DNA of 44,243 nucleotides, from the NCBI GenBank assembly GCA_017432005.1, contig JAFRKA010000002.1, forward strand, positions 1 to 44,243, written 5' to 3'. This document shows positions 34,492 to 44,243 of this stretch, one piece after another. The notes beneath the pieces are model-generated. The model saw only the letters and a list, made by a program, of their open reading frames with translations. It searched no databases and was not told the DNA's origin. Positions within the stretch are counted from its first letter, which is position 1. Every line of letters starts with the position of its first letter. The position numbers and the translations under genes are program-made. The DNA comes from Erysipelotrichaceae bacterium (GTDB taxonomy: Bacteria; Bacillota_I; Bacilli_A; Erysipelotrichales; Erysipelotrichaceae).

Positions 34492-36269
34492 TATTTTTTG
34501 TCTTCCATGAACTCCTTAAGTCTCTTGCTCTTGGTAGGATTCTTCAGTTTACGCAAAGCCTTGGCTTCGATCTGTCTGATCCTCTCTCTGGTGACATCGA
34601 ACTCCTTGCCTACTTCTTCCAGTGTTCTGGTACGGCCGTCTTCCAGTCCGAAACGCAGACGGATGACCTTTTCCTCACGGTCAGTCAGGGTCGACAGGAT
34701 CAGATCGATCTCGTCTTTCAGCAGTTCGTTATTCGCATACTGGTCAGGCGAGAGTGCATCCTTGTCTTCGATGAAATCACCGAGATGAGAATCATCTTCT
34801 TCACCGATCGGTGTTTCCAGTGAGACCGGATCAAGAGCGATCTTCTGGATCTCTCTGACCTTCTCAGCCGTCATTCCGCCTTCCATCCTCGCAGCGATCT
34901 CTTCCGCTGAAGGATCACGTCCCAGTTCCTGAACGAGCTGACGCTGGATCCTTGTCATTTTATTGATGGTCTCGACCATGTGGACCGGGATCCTTATCGT
35001 TCTGGCCTGATCGGCGATAGCTCTGGTGATAGCCTGTCTGATCCACCAGGTAGCATAAGTCGAGAATTTGAAACCCTTGGTGTAATCGAATTTATCGACA
35101 GCCTTGATCAGACCCATGTTTCCTTCCTGGATCAGATCCAGGAACAGCATGCCTCTGCCGGTATATTTCTTGGCGATCGCGACGACCAGTCGCAGGTTGG
35201 CGCTGATCAGTTCATTCTTCGCATCGATGCCGTCCTGTACCAGTTTGGCATCCTTTGGATGCTTAAGACCCTTTTCGATCCTCTTGGCGATGACGATCTC
35301 CTCATCAGCTTTGAGTAGCGGCACACGTCCGATCTCCTTCAGATACATCTTGACCGGATCGTTTACTTTCGTATAAGTGGAAGCCTGTTCATAGTTGATG
35401 ACGATATTCTTTTCAGAATCCTCTTCCTCATTCTCATCTTCTTCCTCGGAGGCCAGATAATCATCATCTTCCAGTTCCTCTTCATCTTCCGATTCATCGA
35501 TCAGATCGATATTGACGCTGGAGATCCAGTCATAGAACTGATCGATCTCGTCATCGGTCATCTCAAAACGATCCAGAGCGGTAACGACATCTGACTGTAC
35601 GATATCGACGCCCTGATTGTTCAGTTCCACAAGATCGTTCTTGAGATCTTCGATATCGTTATATTTCTTCTTGAGTCCCAAAGAAGACTTCTTGTTTTTC
35701 TTTACGGCCTTAATGGACATGCCATTGGAGCTGATGACTTCCTTGACATTCTCGTTTTTGGCTTTCTTTTCTTCTTTTGTTTCTTCTTTGACTTTCTTTT
35801 TAGTCTCTTTTTTTACTTCTTTGACTGCCTTTTTCTTCGCCAGCTTCAGCGGAGCTTTCTTTTTCTCTTCCTTGAGCTTCTTTACCTGCTTGACGGCTTT
35901 CTTTTTTACCGCAGCCTTTTTATTTGTTTCGCTGAGCTTTTTGAGCGTTTTTTTCGTTTCTTTTTTGGCGACTGTATTTTTAACCGCTTTCTTCACAGCC
36001 TTTTTAACGACAGCTTTTTTCACGACTTTCTTTACTGCTTTGACTGCATCCTGTTTCTTGACAACCTTTTTGATATCTTTGACCTTTGCGGCTTTTTTAT
36101 CGTTCTTTTTTACGGCTTTCTTAATGTCTTTTTTGATATCTTTCTTTATTTCTTTGGTTTTTTTAGTGTCGGCCTTTTTGTTTACGGCTTTCTTTACGGC
36201 CGCAGCTTTCTTGGTCTTTGCAGCTGCAGCAGCTTTTTTCGTCTCTTTTTTCTTTTCCTGTTTAGCCAT
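34491..36269 (-). CDS. rpoD: Housekeeping sigma factor RpoD/SigA with lysine-rich extension
   Basis: 592 residues against about 370 in Bacillus SigA. The core is standard: regions 1.2 to 2 ([17 protein letters not shown], then [12 protein letters not shown] and [20 protein letters not shown]), region 2.4 ([20 protein letters not shown]) and region 4.2 ([20 protein letters not shown]). Ahead of it lie residues 1-172, which are about 43 percent lysine with no arginine and otherwise mostly Ala, Val, Glu and Thr. Residues about 204-255 form a region 1.1-like helical domain, and about 258-286 are strongly acidic. The strong ribosome site AGGAGG lies within the last dnaG codons, and the gene overlaps dnaG by eight bases. 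Confidence 0.97.
   Translation of the reverse strand: MAKQEKKKETKKAAAAAKTKKAAAVKKAVNKKADTKKTKEIKKDIKKDIKKAVKKNDKKAAKVKDIKKVVKKQDAVKAVKKVVKKAVVKKAVKKAVKNTVAKKETKKTLKKLSETNKKAAVKKKAVKQVKKLKEEKKKAPLKLAKKKAVKEVKKETKKKVKEETKEEKKAKNENVKEVISSNGMSIKAVKKNKKSSLGLKKKYNDIEDLKNDLVELNNQGVDIVQSDVVTALDRFEMTDDEIDQFYDWISSVNIDLIDESEDEEELEDDDYLASEEEDENEEEDSEKNIVINYEQASTYTKVNDPVKMYLKEIGRVPLLKADEEIVIAKRIEKGLKHPKDAKLVQDGIDAKNELISANLRLVVAIAKKYTGRGMLFLDLIQEGNMGLIKAVDKFDYTKGFKFSTYATWWIRQAITRAIADQARTIRIPVHMVETINKMTRIQRQLVQELGRDPSAEEIAARMEGGMTAEKVREIQKIALDPVSLETPIGEEDDSHLGDFIEDKDALSPDQYANNELLKDEIDLILSTLTDREEKVIRLRFGLEDGRTRTLEEVGKEFDVTRERIRQIEAKALRKLKNPTKSKRLKEFMEDKK
35754..36269 (-). repeat. Low-complexity lysine-rich tract at the 5' end of rpoD
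   Basis: Encodes residues 1-172, built from loose repeats of units such as IKKDIKK and KAVKK. In 170 residues I count 74 lysines and no arginine. The plus-strand complement is a T/C-rich tract that can look like an open frame rich in Phe and Ser. Confidence 0.85.
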
Positions 36270-37998
36270 TATTGCCTCCTAATTCCCTGATAAGATTCTC
36301 ATATTCACGCAGATATTCTTCAGCCTGAGCGGGATCGATCGTTGATAGTGAACTTATCTTTTTCTTGAGATCAGACATCTTTCGGTACTTGATCTCCGTC
36401 TTCACTTTTTCGATCGCACCTGACAGTGCTTCTTCATCAAATTCTGACGGCAGTGTTTCCAGTAGCGCCAGATTCGAGATCATATTGCGGATATTATCAT
36501 CATCACACTGGTCATAGATCCTCGACAGTGAGCAGTGTTCGTTGTGCCGGTAATCATCGATGATCATCATCGACAGTTTCTGGGCGTTCTCATCGAGCAG
36601 ACAGCCCAGCTTCCTTTCGTAGATGTCCAGCGCCTTTCTTGACATGGCGATCTGGGCAATGATCAGATATTCAGCTTTCGTCAGTCCATCGATCGAAAAA
36701 CTGATATCCGCCACTTTTTTATTATAACCTAATTCATGTACATCCTGTGATACTCTTTTACGTATTTTCGTCAGTTCAAACAATTCATTGAAGTAATTGT
36801 CCCGGTCATACTGATCAGGCAGTTTCTCGATCAGTAACGACATCCTGACTGTCATTTTTTTGCGGTCTTCATAATTATCGAGATTGTACTGTTTCCTATA
36901 GAAAGAAAATGCAAAATCGATATACGATATCTGACGTCCTTCAAGGTCACGCAGAGCATTCCTTCCGTACTGTTTGATGATCTCGTCAGGGTCCAGTTCC
37001 GTGCGGTTGTCGACGACCGCCACTTCAAAACCGCTGTTCAGAAGCATCTCGCCGATCTTGAGATTGGCTGCCTGCCCTGCTCTGTCTCCGTCATAGGAGA
37101 GTACGATCCTACGGCTCAGGCTCCTCAACAGTTCGATCTGGTTCTTCGTACACGCTGTACCCAGCGTTGCTACGACATTGTCTCTGTCGACGCGATGATA
37201 GGCGATGACATCCATGACGCCTTCGGTGACCAGTACGTAACCGGCTTTCCTGGCTGCATCTTTGGCCCGGTGATAGTTATAAAGATTATCACCTTTAGTG
37301 TAGATGATATTATCACTGGAGTTAATGTATTTTGAATCAGATAAGCCTTTATAGTCTCTGGCGGTAAAAGCGATCGGATTGCCGTCGCGGTCATGGATCG
37401 GGAAGATGATGCGGTTGTAGAAGACATCGGCCATGCCGCTGTCTCTCATACGGCAAATACCGGTTTTGATCATATCCTCATCTTTGAAACCGTGATTCTT
37501 CAGATACTCATAGATCCTGTCACCGTCAGGATTTAGTCCGACATTGAAGTATTCGCTGACTTCTTTCTCCAGTCCTCTCTCTTCTAGGTAATTGCGCGCC
37601 TCTTCGCCAAGTTTTGAAGCATTCAGAAGATAACTGCAGTAGGCGATCATCGCATTGAGCAGATCGTAGTAATTCTGATATTTCGAGACTTTTTTCGGTG
37701 TGGTATCGATCTCAATCGGTTTGCCTATGATCGTCGCGACTTCAGCGACAGCCTGAGGAAACGGGATCTTCTTGTAGTTGGAAACGAAAGTAAAGACGTT
37801 TCCGCCGTTACCGCAGACGAAGCATTTATAGATCTGTTTGTCCTCACTTATCGAAAGCGAAGGATCATGATCATCATGAAAAGGACAAAGTGCGGAATAG
37901 CCCTTGCCCTTTTTGACTAATGGGATGTAGTGCCCTATCACCTGCGCGATATCGGCACTGTTTCGTATATCATTAATTACTTCTTCAGTAAGCTTCAT
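36262..37998 (-). CDS. dnaG: DNA primase
   Basis: 578 residues. DnaG makes RNA primers at the replication fork. The N-terminal zinc site is C38, H41, C59 and C62 (CPFH, CFVC). The RNA polymerase core has the TOPRIM motifs [12 protein letters not shown] and [11 protein letters not shown]. The C-terminal helicase-binding part is shorter and divergent. It overlaps glyS by one base as TGATG and rpoD by eight bases; dnaG-rpoD is the classical macromolecular synthesis operon order. Confidence 0.96.
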   Translation of the reverse strand: MKLTEEVINDIRNSADIAQVIGHYIPLVKKGKGYSALCPFHDDHDPSLSISEDKQIYKCFVCGNGGNVFTFVSNYKKIPFPQAVAEVATIIGKPIEIDTTPKKVSKYQNYYDLLNAMIAYCSYLLNASKLGEEARNYLEERGLEKEVSEYFNVGLNPDGDRIYEYLKNHGFKDEDMIKTGICRMRDSGMADVFYNRIIFPIHDRDGNPIAFTARDYKGLSDSKYINSSDNIIYTKGDNLYNYHRAKDAARKAGYVLVTEGVMDVIAYHRVDRDNVVATLGTACTKNQIELLRSLSRRIVLSYDGDRAGQAANLKIGEMLLNSGFEVAVVDNRTELDPDEIIKQYGRNALRDLEGRQISYIDFAFSFYRKQYNLDNYEDRKKMTVRMSLLIEKLPDQYDRDNYFNELFELTKIRKRVSQDVHELGYNKKVADISFSIDGLTKAEYLIIAQIAMSRKALDIYERKLGCLLDENAQKLSMMIIDDYRHNEHCSLSRIYDQCDDDNIRNMISNLALLETLPSEFDEEALSGAIEKVKTEIKYRKMSDLKKKISSLSTIDPAQAEEYLREYENLIRELGGNNG

Positions 37999-39374
37999 CA
38001 GAATTGCAGACGCTGAGCGATGTAATCATTCAGTTCACCGATCTTTATCCGCGACTGTTCCATCGTGTCACGGTCACGGACTGTTACACAGCCGTCGGTC
38101 TCAGAATCGAAATCATATGTGATACAGAACGGCGTACCGATCGCATCGTTTCTTCTGTAGCGCTTGCCGATCGAACCGGCTTCATCGTATTCGCAATGGA
38201 ATGCGCTGCACAGGTCATTGAACAGAGCTGTTGCCGGTTCAGAAAGCTTTTTGGAAAGCGGACAGATACAGGCTTTGATCGGAGCCAGTGCCGGATGCAG
38301 ATGCATGACGATCCTTTCATCATTGTCACCTACCATCTCCTTGTCGTATGCGTCACAGCAGACCATCAGGAAGAGTCTCTCGACACCGACTGACGGTTCG
38401 ACACAGTACGGGATGTATTTCTCATGTGTATCAGGATCAAGATAACTAAGTTCCTTGCCTGAATACTCAGAATGCTGCTTCAGGTCATAATCCGTACGGT
38501 CTGCGATACCCCATACTTCGCCCCAGTCCGTGAACGGGAAGGCGTATTCGATATCGCTCGTGCCCTTGGAATAGAATGACAGTTCTTCCTTGGCGTGTTC
38601 CCTGATACGCAGTTTATCTTCATTGATGCCCAGTTTCTTGACGAAACTGTAGCAGTAATCGACCCAGTATTTATACCATTCCAGATCCGTATCCGGCTTG
38701 CAGAAAAATTCCAGTTCCATCTGTTCAAATTCACGGATCCTGAAGATGAAGTTGCCCGGCGTGATCTCGTTACGGAAAGATTTACCGATCTGTCCGATAC
38801 CGAACGGGATCTTCTTTCTGGAAGTACGTGCCACGTTATTGAAATTGACAAAGATACCCTGTGCCGTTTCCGGACGCAGATAAACGACGGATTTGGCGTC
38901 TTCAAGCGTTCCGATATAAGTCTTGAACATCAGATTGAAAGGTCTCGCGTTGGTGAAATTGTGCTTGCCGCAGACCGGACAGACGATATTGTTCTCTTCG
39001 ATCATCCTGTCCATCTCTTCCGGAGTCTTGCCTTCAGCTGAAAGACCGGTCGCCTCTTCGATCATGTTGTCTGCACGGAAACGTCCTTTGCATTCCTTGC
39101 AATCTACCATCGAATCAGAGAAACCCTTAAGATGTCCTGAAGCTTCCCAGGTGCGTGTATTCATCAGGATCGCTGAATCGATACCGACGTTGTACGGAGA
39201 CTTCTCGATGAATTCCTGCCACCAGAGGTCCTTGATGTTTTTCTTTAGCCAGGAACCCAGGACACCGAAATCCCAGGAATTGGAAAGACCGCCATAGATC
39301 TCCGATCCCTGATAGACAAAACCAGAGCTCTTGAGATGCGCTACGATCTCATCAAAAGTATATTTGTTATCCAT
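37998..39374 (-). CDS. glyS: Glycyl-tRNA synthetase, single-chain class II
   Basis: 458 residues, the homodimeric alpha2 type rather than the GlyQ/GlyS pair. It attaches glycine to tRNA-Gly. [14 protein letters not shown] and [29 protein letters not shown] (motif 2) and [12 protein letters not shown] (motif 3) are clear. CPVCGKHNF plus CKECKGRF could bind zinc. The C-terminal anticodon-binding domain follows. It is translationally coupled to the flavoprotein gene (eight-base overlap) and to dnaG, and no T-box leader can be inside this packed run. Confidence 0.96.
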   Translation of the reverse strand: MDNKYTFDEIVAHLKSSGFVYQGSEIYGGLSNSWDFGVLGSWLKKNIKDLWWQEFIEKSPYNVGIDSAILMNTRTWEASGHLKGFSDSMVDCKECKGRFRADNMIEEATGLSAEGKTPEEMDRMIEENNIVCPVCGKHNFTNARPFNLMFKTYIGTLEDAKSVVYLRPETAQGIFVNFNNVARTSRKKIPFGIGQIGKSFRNEITPGNFIFRIREFEQMELEFFCKPDTDLEWYKYWVDYCYSFVKKLGINEDKLRIREHAKEELSFYSKGTSDIEYAFPFTDWGEVWGIADRTDYDLKQHSEYSGKELSYLDPDTHEKYIPYCVEPSVGVERLFLMVCCDAYDKEMVGDNDERIVMHLHPALAPIKACICPLSKKLSEPATALFNDLCSAFHCEYDEAGSIGKRYRRNDAIGTPFCITYDFDSETDGCVTVRDRDTMEQSRIKIGELNDYIAQRLQF

Positions 39375-40755
39375 TCAAACCATCCAACCTTTCTTTGATA
39401 AAGCGGGCCACATATACACCGCTGGCCGAAGCATGTGACAGTGAGTGGGTCACACCCGAGCAGTCACCTATGACAAACAGATTTCTGTTATTGGTCTCCA
39501 GATTCTGGTCCAGCATCAGTTCCATATTGTAGAACTTGACTTCCACACCGTAAAGCAGCGTTTCATCATTGGCTGTACCGGGAGCGATCTTGTCCAGAGC
39601 ATAGATCATCTCGATGATGTCATCGAGGATACGTTTAGGCATGACCAGTGATAGATCACCCGGCGTAGCCTTGAGTGTCGGAGTAATGAACGAGTGTTCG
39701 ATCCTTTCAACGGTAGAACGTTTACCTCTGATCAGATCACCGAAACGCTGAATGATGACGCCGCCCCCCAGCATATTGGAGAGTCTGGCGATCGATTCAC
39801 CATATCCGTTGGAATCCTTGAACGGTTCCGTAAAATGTTTAGATACCAGCAGCGCGAAATTGGTGTTCTCTGTCTGCTTATTCGGATCTTCATAACTGTG
39901 TCCGTTGACCGTTATGATGCCGTTGGTGTTCTCGTTGACGACGATCCCCTTCGGATTCATACAGAAAGTCCTGACTCTGTCCTGATATTTGGAAGTACGG
40001 TAGACGATCTTGCCTTCATACAGTTCATCCGTGATGTGATTGAACACCTCACAAGGCAATTCCACTCTTACGCCCAGATCGACACGGTTGGACATCTTCG
40101 GGATCTGCAGATCCTCGGATACTTTCTCCATCCATTTGGAACCGGAACGTCCGGCAGATATGACACAGAAACGGCAGTGGAACGTATCCTCTGAAGTATC
40201 AAGTTCATATTCCCCGTCCACTTTGCGCACTTCCTTTACTTCGGTACGGAAATAGAAATCGATCCTTTTTGACAGATATTCATACAGATTGGTGAGGACC
40301 TCATAGTTTATATCTGTTCCCAGATGTCTTACTTTCGCTTCCAGAAGATGCAGACCGTTCTGGATGCATTTCGTCCTGATCGCTGAACTGGCGGTCGAAT
40401 ATAACTTAGTCTTTTCGCCGCCGTATTCGACATTGATCGAATCGACATAATTCATCAGCTCCAGCGCTTTCTTTTTCCCTATATGTTCAAACAGGGTCCC
40501 GCCGAAATCGTTCGTGATATTGTACTTACCATCGGAAAAAGCTCCGGCTCCGCCGAAACCGTTCATGATGGCACAGGTCTCGCAGTTTATGCATTTGGTG
40601 ATATTCTCACCGTCGATCGGACATTTTCTTCTGATCAGTTTGTTTCCATATTCAATTATCGCCACTTTCAGTTCTGGAGCCACGATACTCAGCTCATAAG
40701 CCGTAAAAATGCCTCCAGGTCCTGCTCCGACGATCGCTACATCGTAATTCTTCAT
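39367..40755 (-). CDS. COG2509-type FAD-dependent oxidoreductase with cysteine cluster
   Basis: 462 residues. The dinucleotide motif [14 protein letters not shown] (9-22) starts the protein. A cysteine group at C45, C55, C58 and C61 precedes [13 protein letters not shown], and could bind an Fe-S cluster or metal. The C-terminal FAD motif is [22 protein letters not shown]. It is a paralogue of 17108-18628, which lacks the cysteine group. The substrate is unknown. It is the first gene of the operon that includes glyS, dnaG, rpoD and trmK, with a ribosome site AAGGT. Many Firmicutes have recO in this place. Confidence 0.88.
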   Translation of the reverse strand: MKNYDVAIVGAGPGGIFTAYELSIVAPELKVAIIEYGNKLIRRKCPIDGENITKCINCETCAIMNGFGGAGAFSDGKYNITNDFGGTLFEHIGKKKALELMNYVDSINVEYGGEKTKLYSTASSAIRTKCIQNGLHLLEAKVRHLGTDINYEVLTNLYEYLSKRIDFYFRTEVKEVRKVDGEYELDTSEDTFHCRFCVISAGRSGSKWMEKVSEDLQIPKMSNRVDLGVRVELPCEVFNHITDELYEGKIVYRTSKYQDRVRTFCMNPKGIVVNENTNGIITVNGHSYEDPNKQTENTNFALLVSKHFTEPFKDSNGYGESIARLSNMLGGGVIIQRFGDLIRGKRSTVERIEHSFITPTLKATPGDLSLVMPKRILDDIIEMIYALDKIAPGTANDETLLYGVEVKFYNMELMLDQNLETNNRNLFVIGDCSGVTHSLSHASASGVYVARFIKERLDGLNG

Positions 40756-40774
40756 ATCATTTACCTTTTTTACT

Positions 40775-40817
40775 TAACTATTATAGTTTAAAAAATGAGA
40801 ATTTCATAACTATTATA
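40775..40817 (-). promoter_or_regulatory. Repeated -10-like boxes upstream of the glyS-dnaG-rpoD operon
   Basis: The 11-bp sequence TAACTATTATA occurs at 40775-40785 and 40807-40817, 32 bases apart. On the minus strand each reads TATAATAGTTA, so there are two TATAAT boxes before the operon. No good -35 is seen for either. Confidence 0.45.
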
Positions 40818-40830
40818 CATTATTTAGTTT

Positions 40831-40836
40831 TATAAT
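40831..40836 (+). promoter_or_regulatory. -10 box of the F420-ligase-like gene
   Basis: TATAAT 22 bases before the ATG, with GGAGG between. The -35 region is weak. Confidence 0.45.
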
Positions 40837-40857
40837 ATTTTAGTTGGAGGAAAAACT

Positions 40858-42048
40858 ATGTCCAGACTTACAGGAACAGTATCCAGGGGCATCCGCTGCC
40901 CTATCATCAAACAGGGAGATGATTTAAAAAAGATCGTCAGCGACAGCGTCATCAATGCTGCTGAAGCTGAACATTTCGAGCTGCATGACCGCGATGTCGT
41001 AGCTCTGACCGAATCCGTCGTTGCCCGTGCACAAGGCAACTACTGCATGGTCGATGATATCGCCACCGATATCAGCAACAAATTAGGCGGAAATGAGATC
41101 GGTGTCATCTTCCCGATCACATCCCGTAACCGTTTTTCCGTACTGTTAAGTGGTATCGCCAGAGGATCGAAGAAGATCTATCTCATGCTTTCATATCCGT
41201 CTGACGAAGTAGGAAACGCCTTCCTTACTTATGATGATCTCGATGCCAAAGGCATCAATCCTTTTACTGATGTGCTCAGTGAAGAAAAGTATATCGAACT
41301 CTTCGGTGAACCGGTCCATGAATTCACCGGTGTCAATTACGTAAAATACTACCGTGAACTGATCGAACATGAAAACTGCGAATGTGAGATCATCTTCGCC
41401 AATCAGGCCAGAACGATCCTGAACTATACAAACAATGTCCTGACCTGTGATATCCACACCCGCTTCAGATCCAAAAAGATCCTGAAAGAACTTGGTGCCA
41501 ATGTCTATGGTCTCGATGACATCATGACGGCATCGATCAACGGTTCAGGCTACAACGAGAAATACGGACTGCTCGGTTCAAACAAAGCTACCGATGAAAA
41601 AGTTAAACTGTTCCCGCGTGATGCCCAGGATCTCGTTGAAGCGATCCAGCATGAGATGCTGAAACGCACCGGAAAACACATGGAAGTAATGGTCTACGGT
41701 GACGGCGCCTTCAAGGATCCGCAGGGAAAGATCTGGGAACTGGCCGATCCAGTCGTCTCTCCTTTCTTCACTTCAGGTCTTAAAGGTACACCGAATGAAG
41801 TAAAGATCAAATATCTCGCTGACAATGATTATAAGGATCTCAGCGGTGAACAGCTTAAAGAAGCCATCAAGGAATCCATCAAGCAGAAAGACAGCAATCT
41901 CGTCGGCAAGATGGTCTCAGAAGGAACGACACCGCGTCAGCTCACCGACTTGATCGGCTCGCTCTGTGACCTGACCTCAGGATCCGGTGATAAAGGTACA
42001 CCGGTCGTCCTGGTTCAGGGTTATTTCGACAATTATACCAATGAATAA
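40858..42048 (+). CDS. F420-0:gamma-glutamyl ligase-like protein
   Basis: 396 residues. The N-terminal part resembles the CofE/F420 ligase family: GTVSRGIRCPIIKQGDDL, VVALTESVVARAQGNY and GVIFPITSRNRF. CofE adds glutamates to coenzyme F420-0, but no other F420 gene is visible and Firmicutes of this kind are not known to make F420. Family members in Firmicutes may ligate glutamate to another substrate, perhaps in cofactor or wall chemistry; that is inference. The C-terminus (PVVSPFFTSGLKGTPNE, then TPRQLTDLIGSLCDLTSGSGDKGTP) is also well structured. The ribosome site is GGAGG. It is monocistronic. Confidence 0.8.
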   Translation: MSRLTGTVSRGIRCPIIKQGDDLKKIVSDSVINAAEAEHFELHDRDVVALTESVVARAQGNYCMVDDIATDISNKLGGNEIGVIFPITSRNRFSVLLSGIARGSKKIYLMLSYPSDEVGNAFLTYDDLDAKGINPFTDVLSEEKYIELFGEPVHEFTGVNYVKYYRELIEHENCECEIIFANQARTILNYTNNVLTCDIHTRFRSKKILKELGANVYGLDDIMTASINGSGYNEKYGLLGSNKATDEKVKLFPRDAQDLVEAIQHEMLKRTGKHMEVMVYGDGAFKDPQGKIWELADPVVSPFFTSGLKGTPNEVKIKYLADNDYKDLSGEQLKEAIKESIKQKDSNLVGKMVSEGTTPRQLTDLIGSLCDLTSGSGDKGTPVVLVQGYFDNYTNE

Positions 42049-42072
42049 GGGAACCTGAGGTTCCCTTTTCTT
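42047..42072. terminator. Terminator between the F420-ligase-like gene and the ABC genes
   Basis: AAGGGAACC-TGA-GGTTCCCTT followed by TTCTT. It starts in the stop codon and serves the plus-strand gene; the minus-strand ABC genes converge on it. Confidence 0.8.
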
Positions 42073-42865
42073 ATCCTAATATAGCGGCATCATTGGTGAA
42101 TTCTTCACCGGATGCTTTTTCAAACTTCTCCAGCAGTGATTCAACGGTCAGTTTCTTCTTCTCTTCACCTTTGATATCAAGGATGATCTGACCGTCATTG
42201 AGCATCAGCAGTCTGTCTCCATGCAGGATCGCATCCTTCATGTTGTGTGTGACCATAAAAGTCGTGAGACCGGATTTTTTGACGATCTTGTCCGTCACAT
42301 CCAGAACTTTCTGGGCAGTTTTTGGATCCAGCGCTGCCGTATGTTCATCCAGCAGAAGCAGCTTAGGCTGCTGCAAAGTAGCCATGATCAGAGTCAGTGC
42401 CTGACGTTGTCCACCTGAAAGCAGACCGACTTTTGTCGAGAGCCTGTCCTCGAGACCAAGATCGAATTCTTTCAACAGTGCTCTGAACGTCATCCTTTCA
42501 TCAGGATTGATGCCTTGAGCCAGACCTCTTCTTTTTCCTCTGCGGTGAGCCAGCGCAAGGTTTTCTTCGATCCACATGTCTGCTGCTGTACCCATCATCG
42601 GATCCTGGAAGACGCGACCGATATAGACGGCTCTTTTATCTTCCGAAAGTTTAGTGACATCGACATCGTTGATCAGGATCCTTCCTTCATCAACAAGCCA
42701 TGTACCGGCGATCGCATTCAGCAGTGTCGATTTGCCGGCACCGTTAGAGCCGATGACGGTAACGAATTCACCGTCGTTCAGCGTCAGATTGACGCCGTTG
42801 AGTGCCACCTTCTCATTTATCGTATGGGGGTTGAATGTCTTGTGTATGTTTTCCAGTACCAGCAT
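42071..42865 (-). CDS. TrpXYZ-type ABC transporter ATPase
   Basis: 264 residues, COG1101 group. Walker A GSNGAGKST, Q-loop VFQDPMMGTA, signature LSGGQRQALTL, Walker B KLLLLDEHTAAL. The DEHTAALDPKTA form is typical of this group, whose permease (COG4120) and binding protein (COG2984) partners lie upstream. Known members move aromatic amino acids, such as tryptophan or tyrosine, into streptococci and clostridia. Substrate here is inferred from family only. It overlaps the permease gene by one base. Confidence 0.9.
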   Translation of the reverse strand: MLVLENIHKTFNPHTINEKVALNGVNLTLNDGEFVTVIGSNGAGKSTLLNAIAGTWLVDEGRILINDVDVTKLSEDKRAVYIGRVFQDPMMGTAADMWIEENLALAHRRGKRRGLAQGINPDERMTFRALLKEFDLGLEDRLSTKVGLLSGGQRQALTLIMATLQQPKLLLLDEHTAALDPKTAQKVLDVTDKIVKKSGLTTFMVTHNMKDAILHGDRLLMLNDGQIILDIKGEEKKKLTVESLLEKFEKASGEEFTNDAAILG

Positions 42866-43752
42866 TATTTGCCCCCTTTCTTGAAGTTCGGAAGTGCCAT
42901 CGCCAGCATGACGATGATCGCGGTAGCCAGCTTAAGGTCATTGGAATCGACTCTCAGCCACAGGACGATGATCATGATCAGGTAATAGACGATACCGCCG
43001 ATGATGACGAAAGTAAGTCTCAGGAAGAAACTGCAGCCTTTCGGGAAGATGACTTCCGATAACACTTCACCGATGATGATCGCCGCCAGACCGATGACGA
43101 TCGCGCCTCGTCCCATATTGATGTCCGCAAAGCCCTGATACTGAGCCATGAGTCCACCAGCCAGAGCTACCAGACCGTTGCCTAAGGCAAAGCCGATGAC
43201 TTTCATATTGCTGACATTGATGCCCTGAGCCAGAGCCATATGTTCATTATTGCCTGTTGCTCTGATCGCACAGCCTTGTTCCGTACCGAAATACCAGTAC
43301 ATGATGGCGATCAGTGCCAGGGAGAATATCGCACCTGTCAGGATCGCCAGCGGGATATTGCGCATGGAGATCAGCACATCATTCTTGGTCGGATTGCATG
43401 AAACATTGGCGACCATGCCCATGATATGCAGATTGATCGAATAAAGACCAAACTGTACGAGGATTCCTGAGAGTATTGCCGGGATCTTCAGTCTGGTATG
43501 GATCATACCGGTCGTGATACCAATCACGATACCGAGGATAAAAGCAGTTAAGATAGCAAGCCAGGGATTGATCTTAGCCGTTATCAGCATGACGGTAAGA
43601 GCTCCTCCGGACGCAAAAGAGCCGTCGACCGTCAAGTCCGACTCTTTCAGCACACGGAATGTGATATAGATGCCCAGGGCCATAATGCCCCAGATCAGAC
43701 CCTGGGCGACACCGCCCGGGATCCTGGATATAAGATTATTAAGAGTTATCAT
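42865..43752 (-). CDS. TrpXYZ-type ABC transporter permease
   Basis: 295 residues with about eight or nine hydrophobic helices, branched-chain-permease superfamily. KESDLTVDGSFASGGALT and the cytosolic loop GCAIRATGNNEHMALAQGINVSNMKVIG, which contacts the ATPase, are typical. The start codon has no distinct ribosome site and follows the binding-protein stop by two bases, so it is coupled. Confidence 0.9.
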   Translation of the reverse strand: MITLNNLISRIPGGVAQGLIWGIMALGIYITFRVLKESDLTVDGSFASGGALTVMLITAKINPWLAILTAFILGIVIGITTGMIHTRLKIPAILSGILVQFGLYSINLHIMGMVANVSCNPTKNDVLISMRNIPLAILTGAIFSLALIAIMYWYFGTEQGCAIRATGNNEHMALAQGINVSNMKVIGFALGNGLVALAGGLMAQYQGFADINMGRGAIVIGLAAIIIGEVLSEVIFPKGCSFFLRLTFVIIGGIVYYLIMIIVLWLRVDSNDLKLATAIIVMLAMALPNFKKGGK

Positions 43753-43754
43753 GA

Positions 43755-44243
43755 TTATTCGATCGCTATGTAATCCTCAGGGATATTAACACCCAGCTGT
43801 TCTGCTATTTCTTTATTAAATTTCTTTACCGGATTCGGGAAATACTGGATCTCCATCTCTTCGATTTTGGCTTCACCTTTGAGGATCTTGGCAGCCATCT
43901 TGCCGGTCTCGACACCGAGGTCGTAGTAGCTGATCGTCAGCGAAGCGACGCCGCAGATCGCGCAAGGTCCTTCTTCACCGGTGATCGCCGGGATCTTTTT
44001 CGGCAGAATTATATTCGCGATTGTTTCAGCGCAGCTGGCAGCCTGGTTGTCAGTCGGGATGTATAAGACATCGATCTGATCAGCGAGATCTTCCAGTGTT
44101 GAAGCTATATCATTCGAATCCGCAAACGGAGCAGCCTTGACAGTGATGCCTTTGGCTTCAAGATATTCAGTGACTTTCTTGACCTGGTAGATGGAGTTGG
44201 CTTCAGCTGAACAGTAAAGGATTCCTACGGTCTTGGTCTCAGG
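43755..44243 (-). CDS. TrpX-type substrate-binding protein, C-terminal part
   Basis: The last 163 codons are present and the window edge removes the start. The translated piece begins PETKTVGILYCSAEANSIYQ and contains IPTDNQAASCAETIANIILP, PAITGEEGPCAICGVASLTI and YYDLGVETGKMAAKIL. This is the type 1 periplasmic-binding fold of the COG2984 (TrpX) group. It would be a lipoprotein delivering an aromatic amino acid or related solute to the permease. Confidence 0.88.
   Translation of the reverse strand, partial: PETKTVGILYCSAEANSIYQVKKVTEYLEAKGITVKAAPFADSNDIASTLEDLADQIDVLYIPTDNQAASCAETIANIILPKKIPAITGEEGPCAICGVASLTISYYDLGVETGKMAAKILKGEAKIEEMEIQYFPNPVKKFNKEIAEQLGVNIPEDYIAIE

Noticed and set aside
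35617..36282. Plus-strand frame of 221 codons rich in Phe, Ser and Leu that looks like a membrane protein
   Set aside because: It is the complement of the lysine-rich tract of rpoD; AAG/AAA codons read backwards as CTT/TTT give false hydrophobicity.
37998..39374. T-box leader for glyS
   Set aside because: The gene start is embedded in the upstream coding region, leaving no room for a leader.
1..44243. CRISPR arrays, tRNA genes, rRNA genes, prophage or defence genes
   Set aside because: I found no regularly spaced repeats, no tRNA T-loop/acceptor pattern, and no phage or defence protein families in the window.

Overview
The window is chromosomal DNA from a low-to-moderate-GC Bacillota. The evidence is Firmicute-type content: GpsB, RecU, Asp23, TrmK, a type B RNase P RNA, a dnaG-rpoD operon and an MsmX-type maltodextrin importer. 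Gene content and protein character fit the Erysipelotrichia best. That placement is my inference; the window contains no 16S rRNA gene. Coding density is very high and many neighbouring genes overlap by 1 to 19 bases.

Region 1 (1-3240): the edge of an IS3-like transposase gene abuts the end of recA. pgsA, rnpB and gpsB follow on the minus strand, and recU diverges on the plus strand. Region 2 (3241-8072): a class A penicillin-binding protein with a long C-terminal tail is followed by a lipoprotein with 20 collagen-like triplets. The two genes share a C-terminal module that is partly identical at DNA level. Region 3 (8100-12636): asp23, an RsmF-like rRNA methyltransferase, an FAD-synthetase-only RibF and truB, then a divergent ttcA-like gene and a YdcF-type membrane protein. 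Region 4 (12669-18941): a P2-type cation ATPase under a yybP-ykoY (manganese) riboswitch, a SPASM radical SAM protein, a divergent TrmH/SpoU methylase, a COG2509 flavoprotein and rpsO.

Region 5 (19042-27103) handles maltodextrin. MalQ and a lipoprotein alpha-amylase sit beside an msmX-malE-malF-malG importer operon that has an internal attenuating hairpin and a candidate cre site. The amylase would cut polymers at the cell surface, the importer would bring in maltodextrins, and MalQ plus the glycogen/maltodextrin phosphorylase at 31401-33827 would process them inside. Region 6 (27177-31328): hemW, lepA, fmt and, divergently, rpsT. Region 7 (31401-40755): a tightly overlapped minus-strand run of COG2509 flavoprotein, glyS, dnaG, rpoD and trmK, followed by the phosphorylase. 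Region 8 (40858-44243): an F420-ligase-like protein and a TrpXYZ-type ABC importer cut by the window edge.

There is no prophage, CRISPR array or defence island. The most interesting features are: the riboswitch expression platform, built from one heptamer used in alternating orientation; a roughly 170-residue, 43 percent lysine extension on the housekeeping sigma factor; the module shared by the penicillin-binding protein and the collagen-like lipoprotein; and a set of at least six genes that appear to be leaderless, with a -10-like box 6-9 bases before the ATG and no Shine-Dalgarno sequence.
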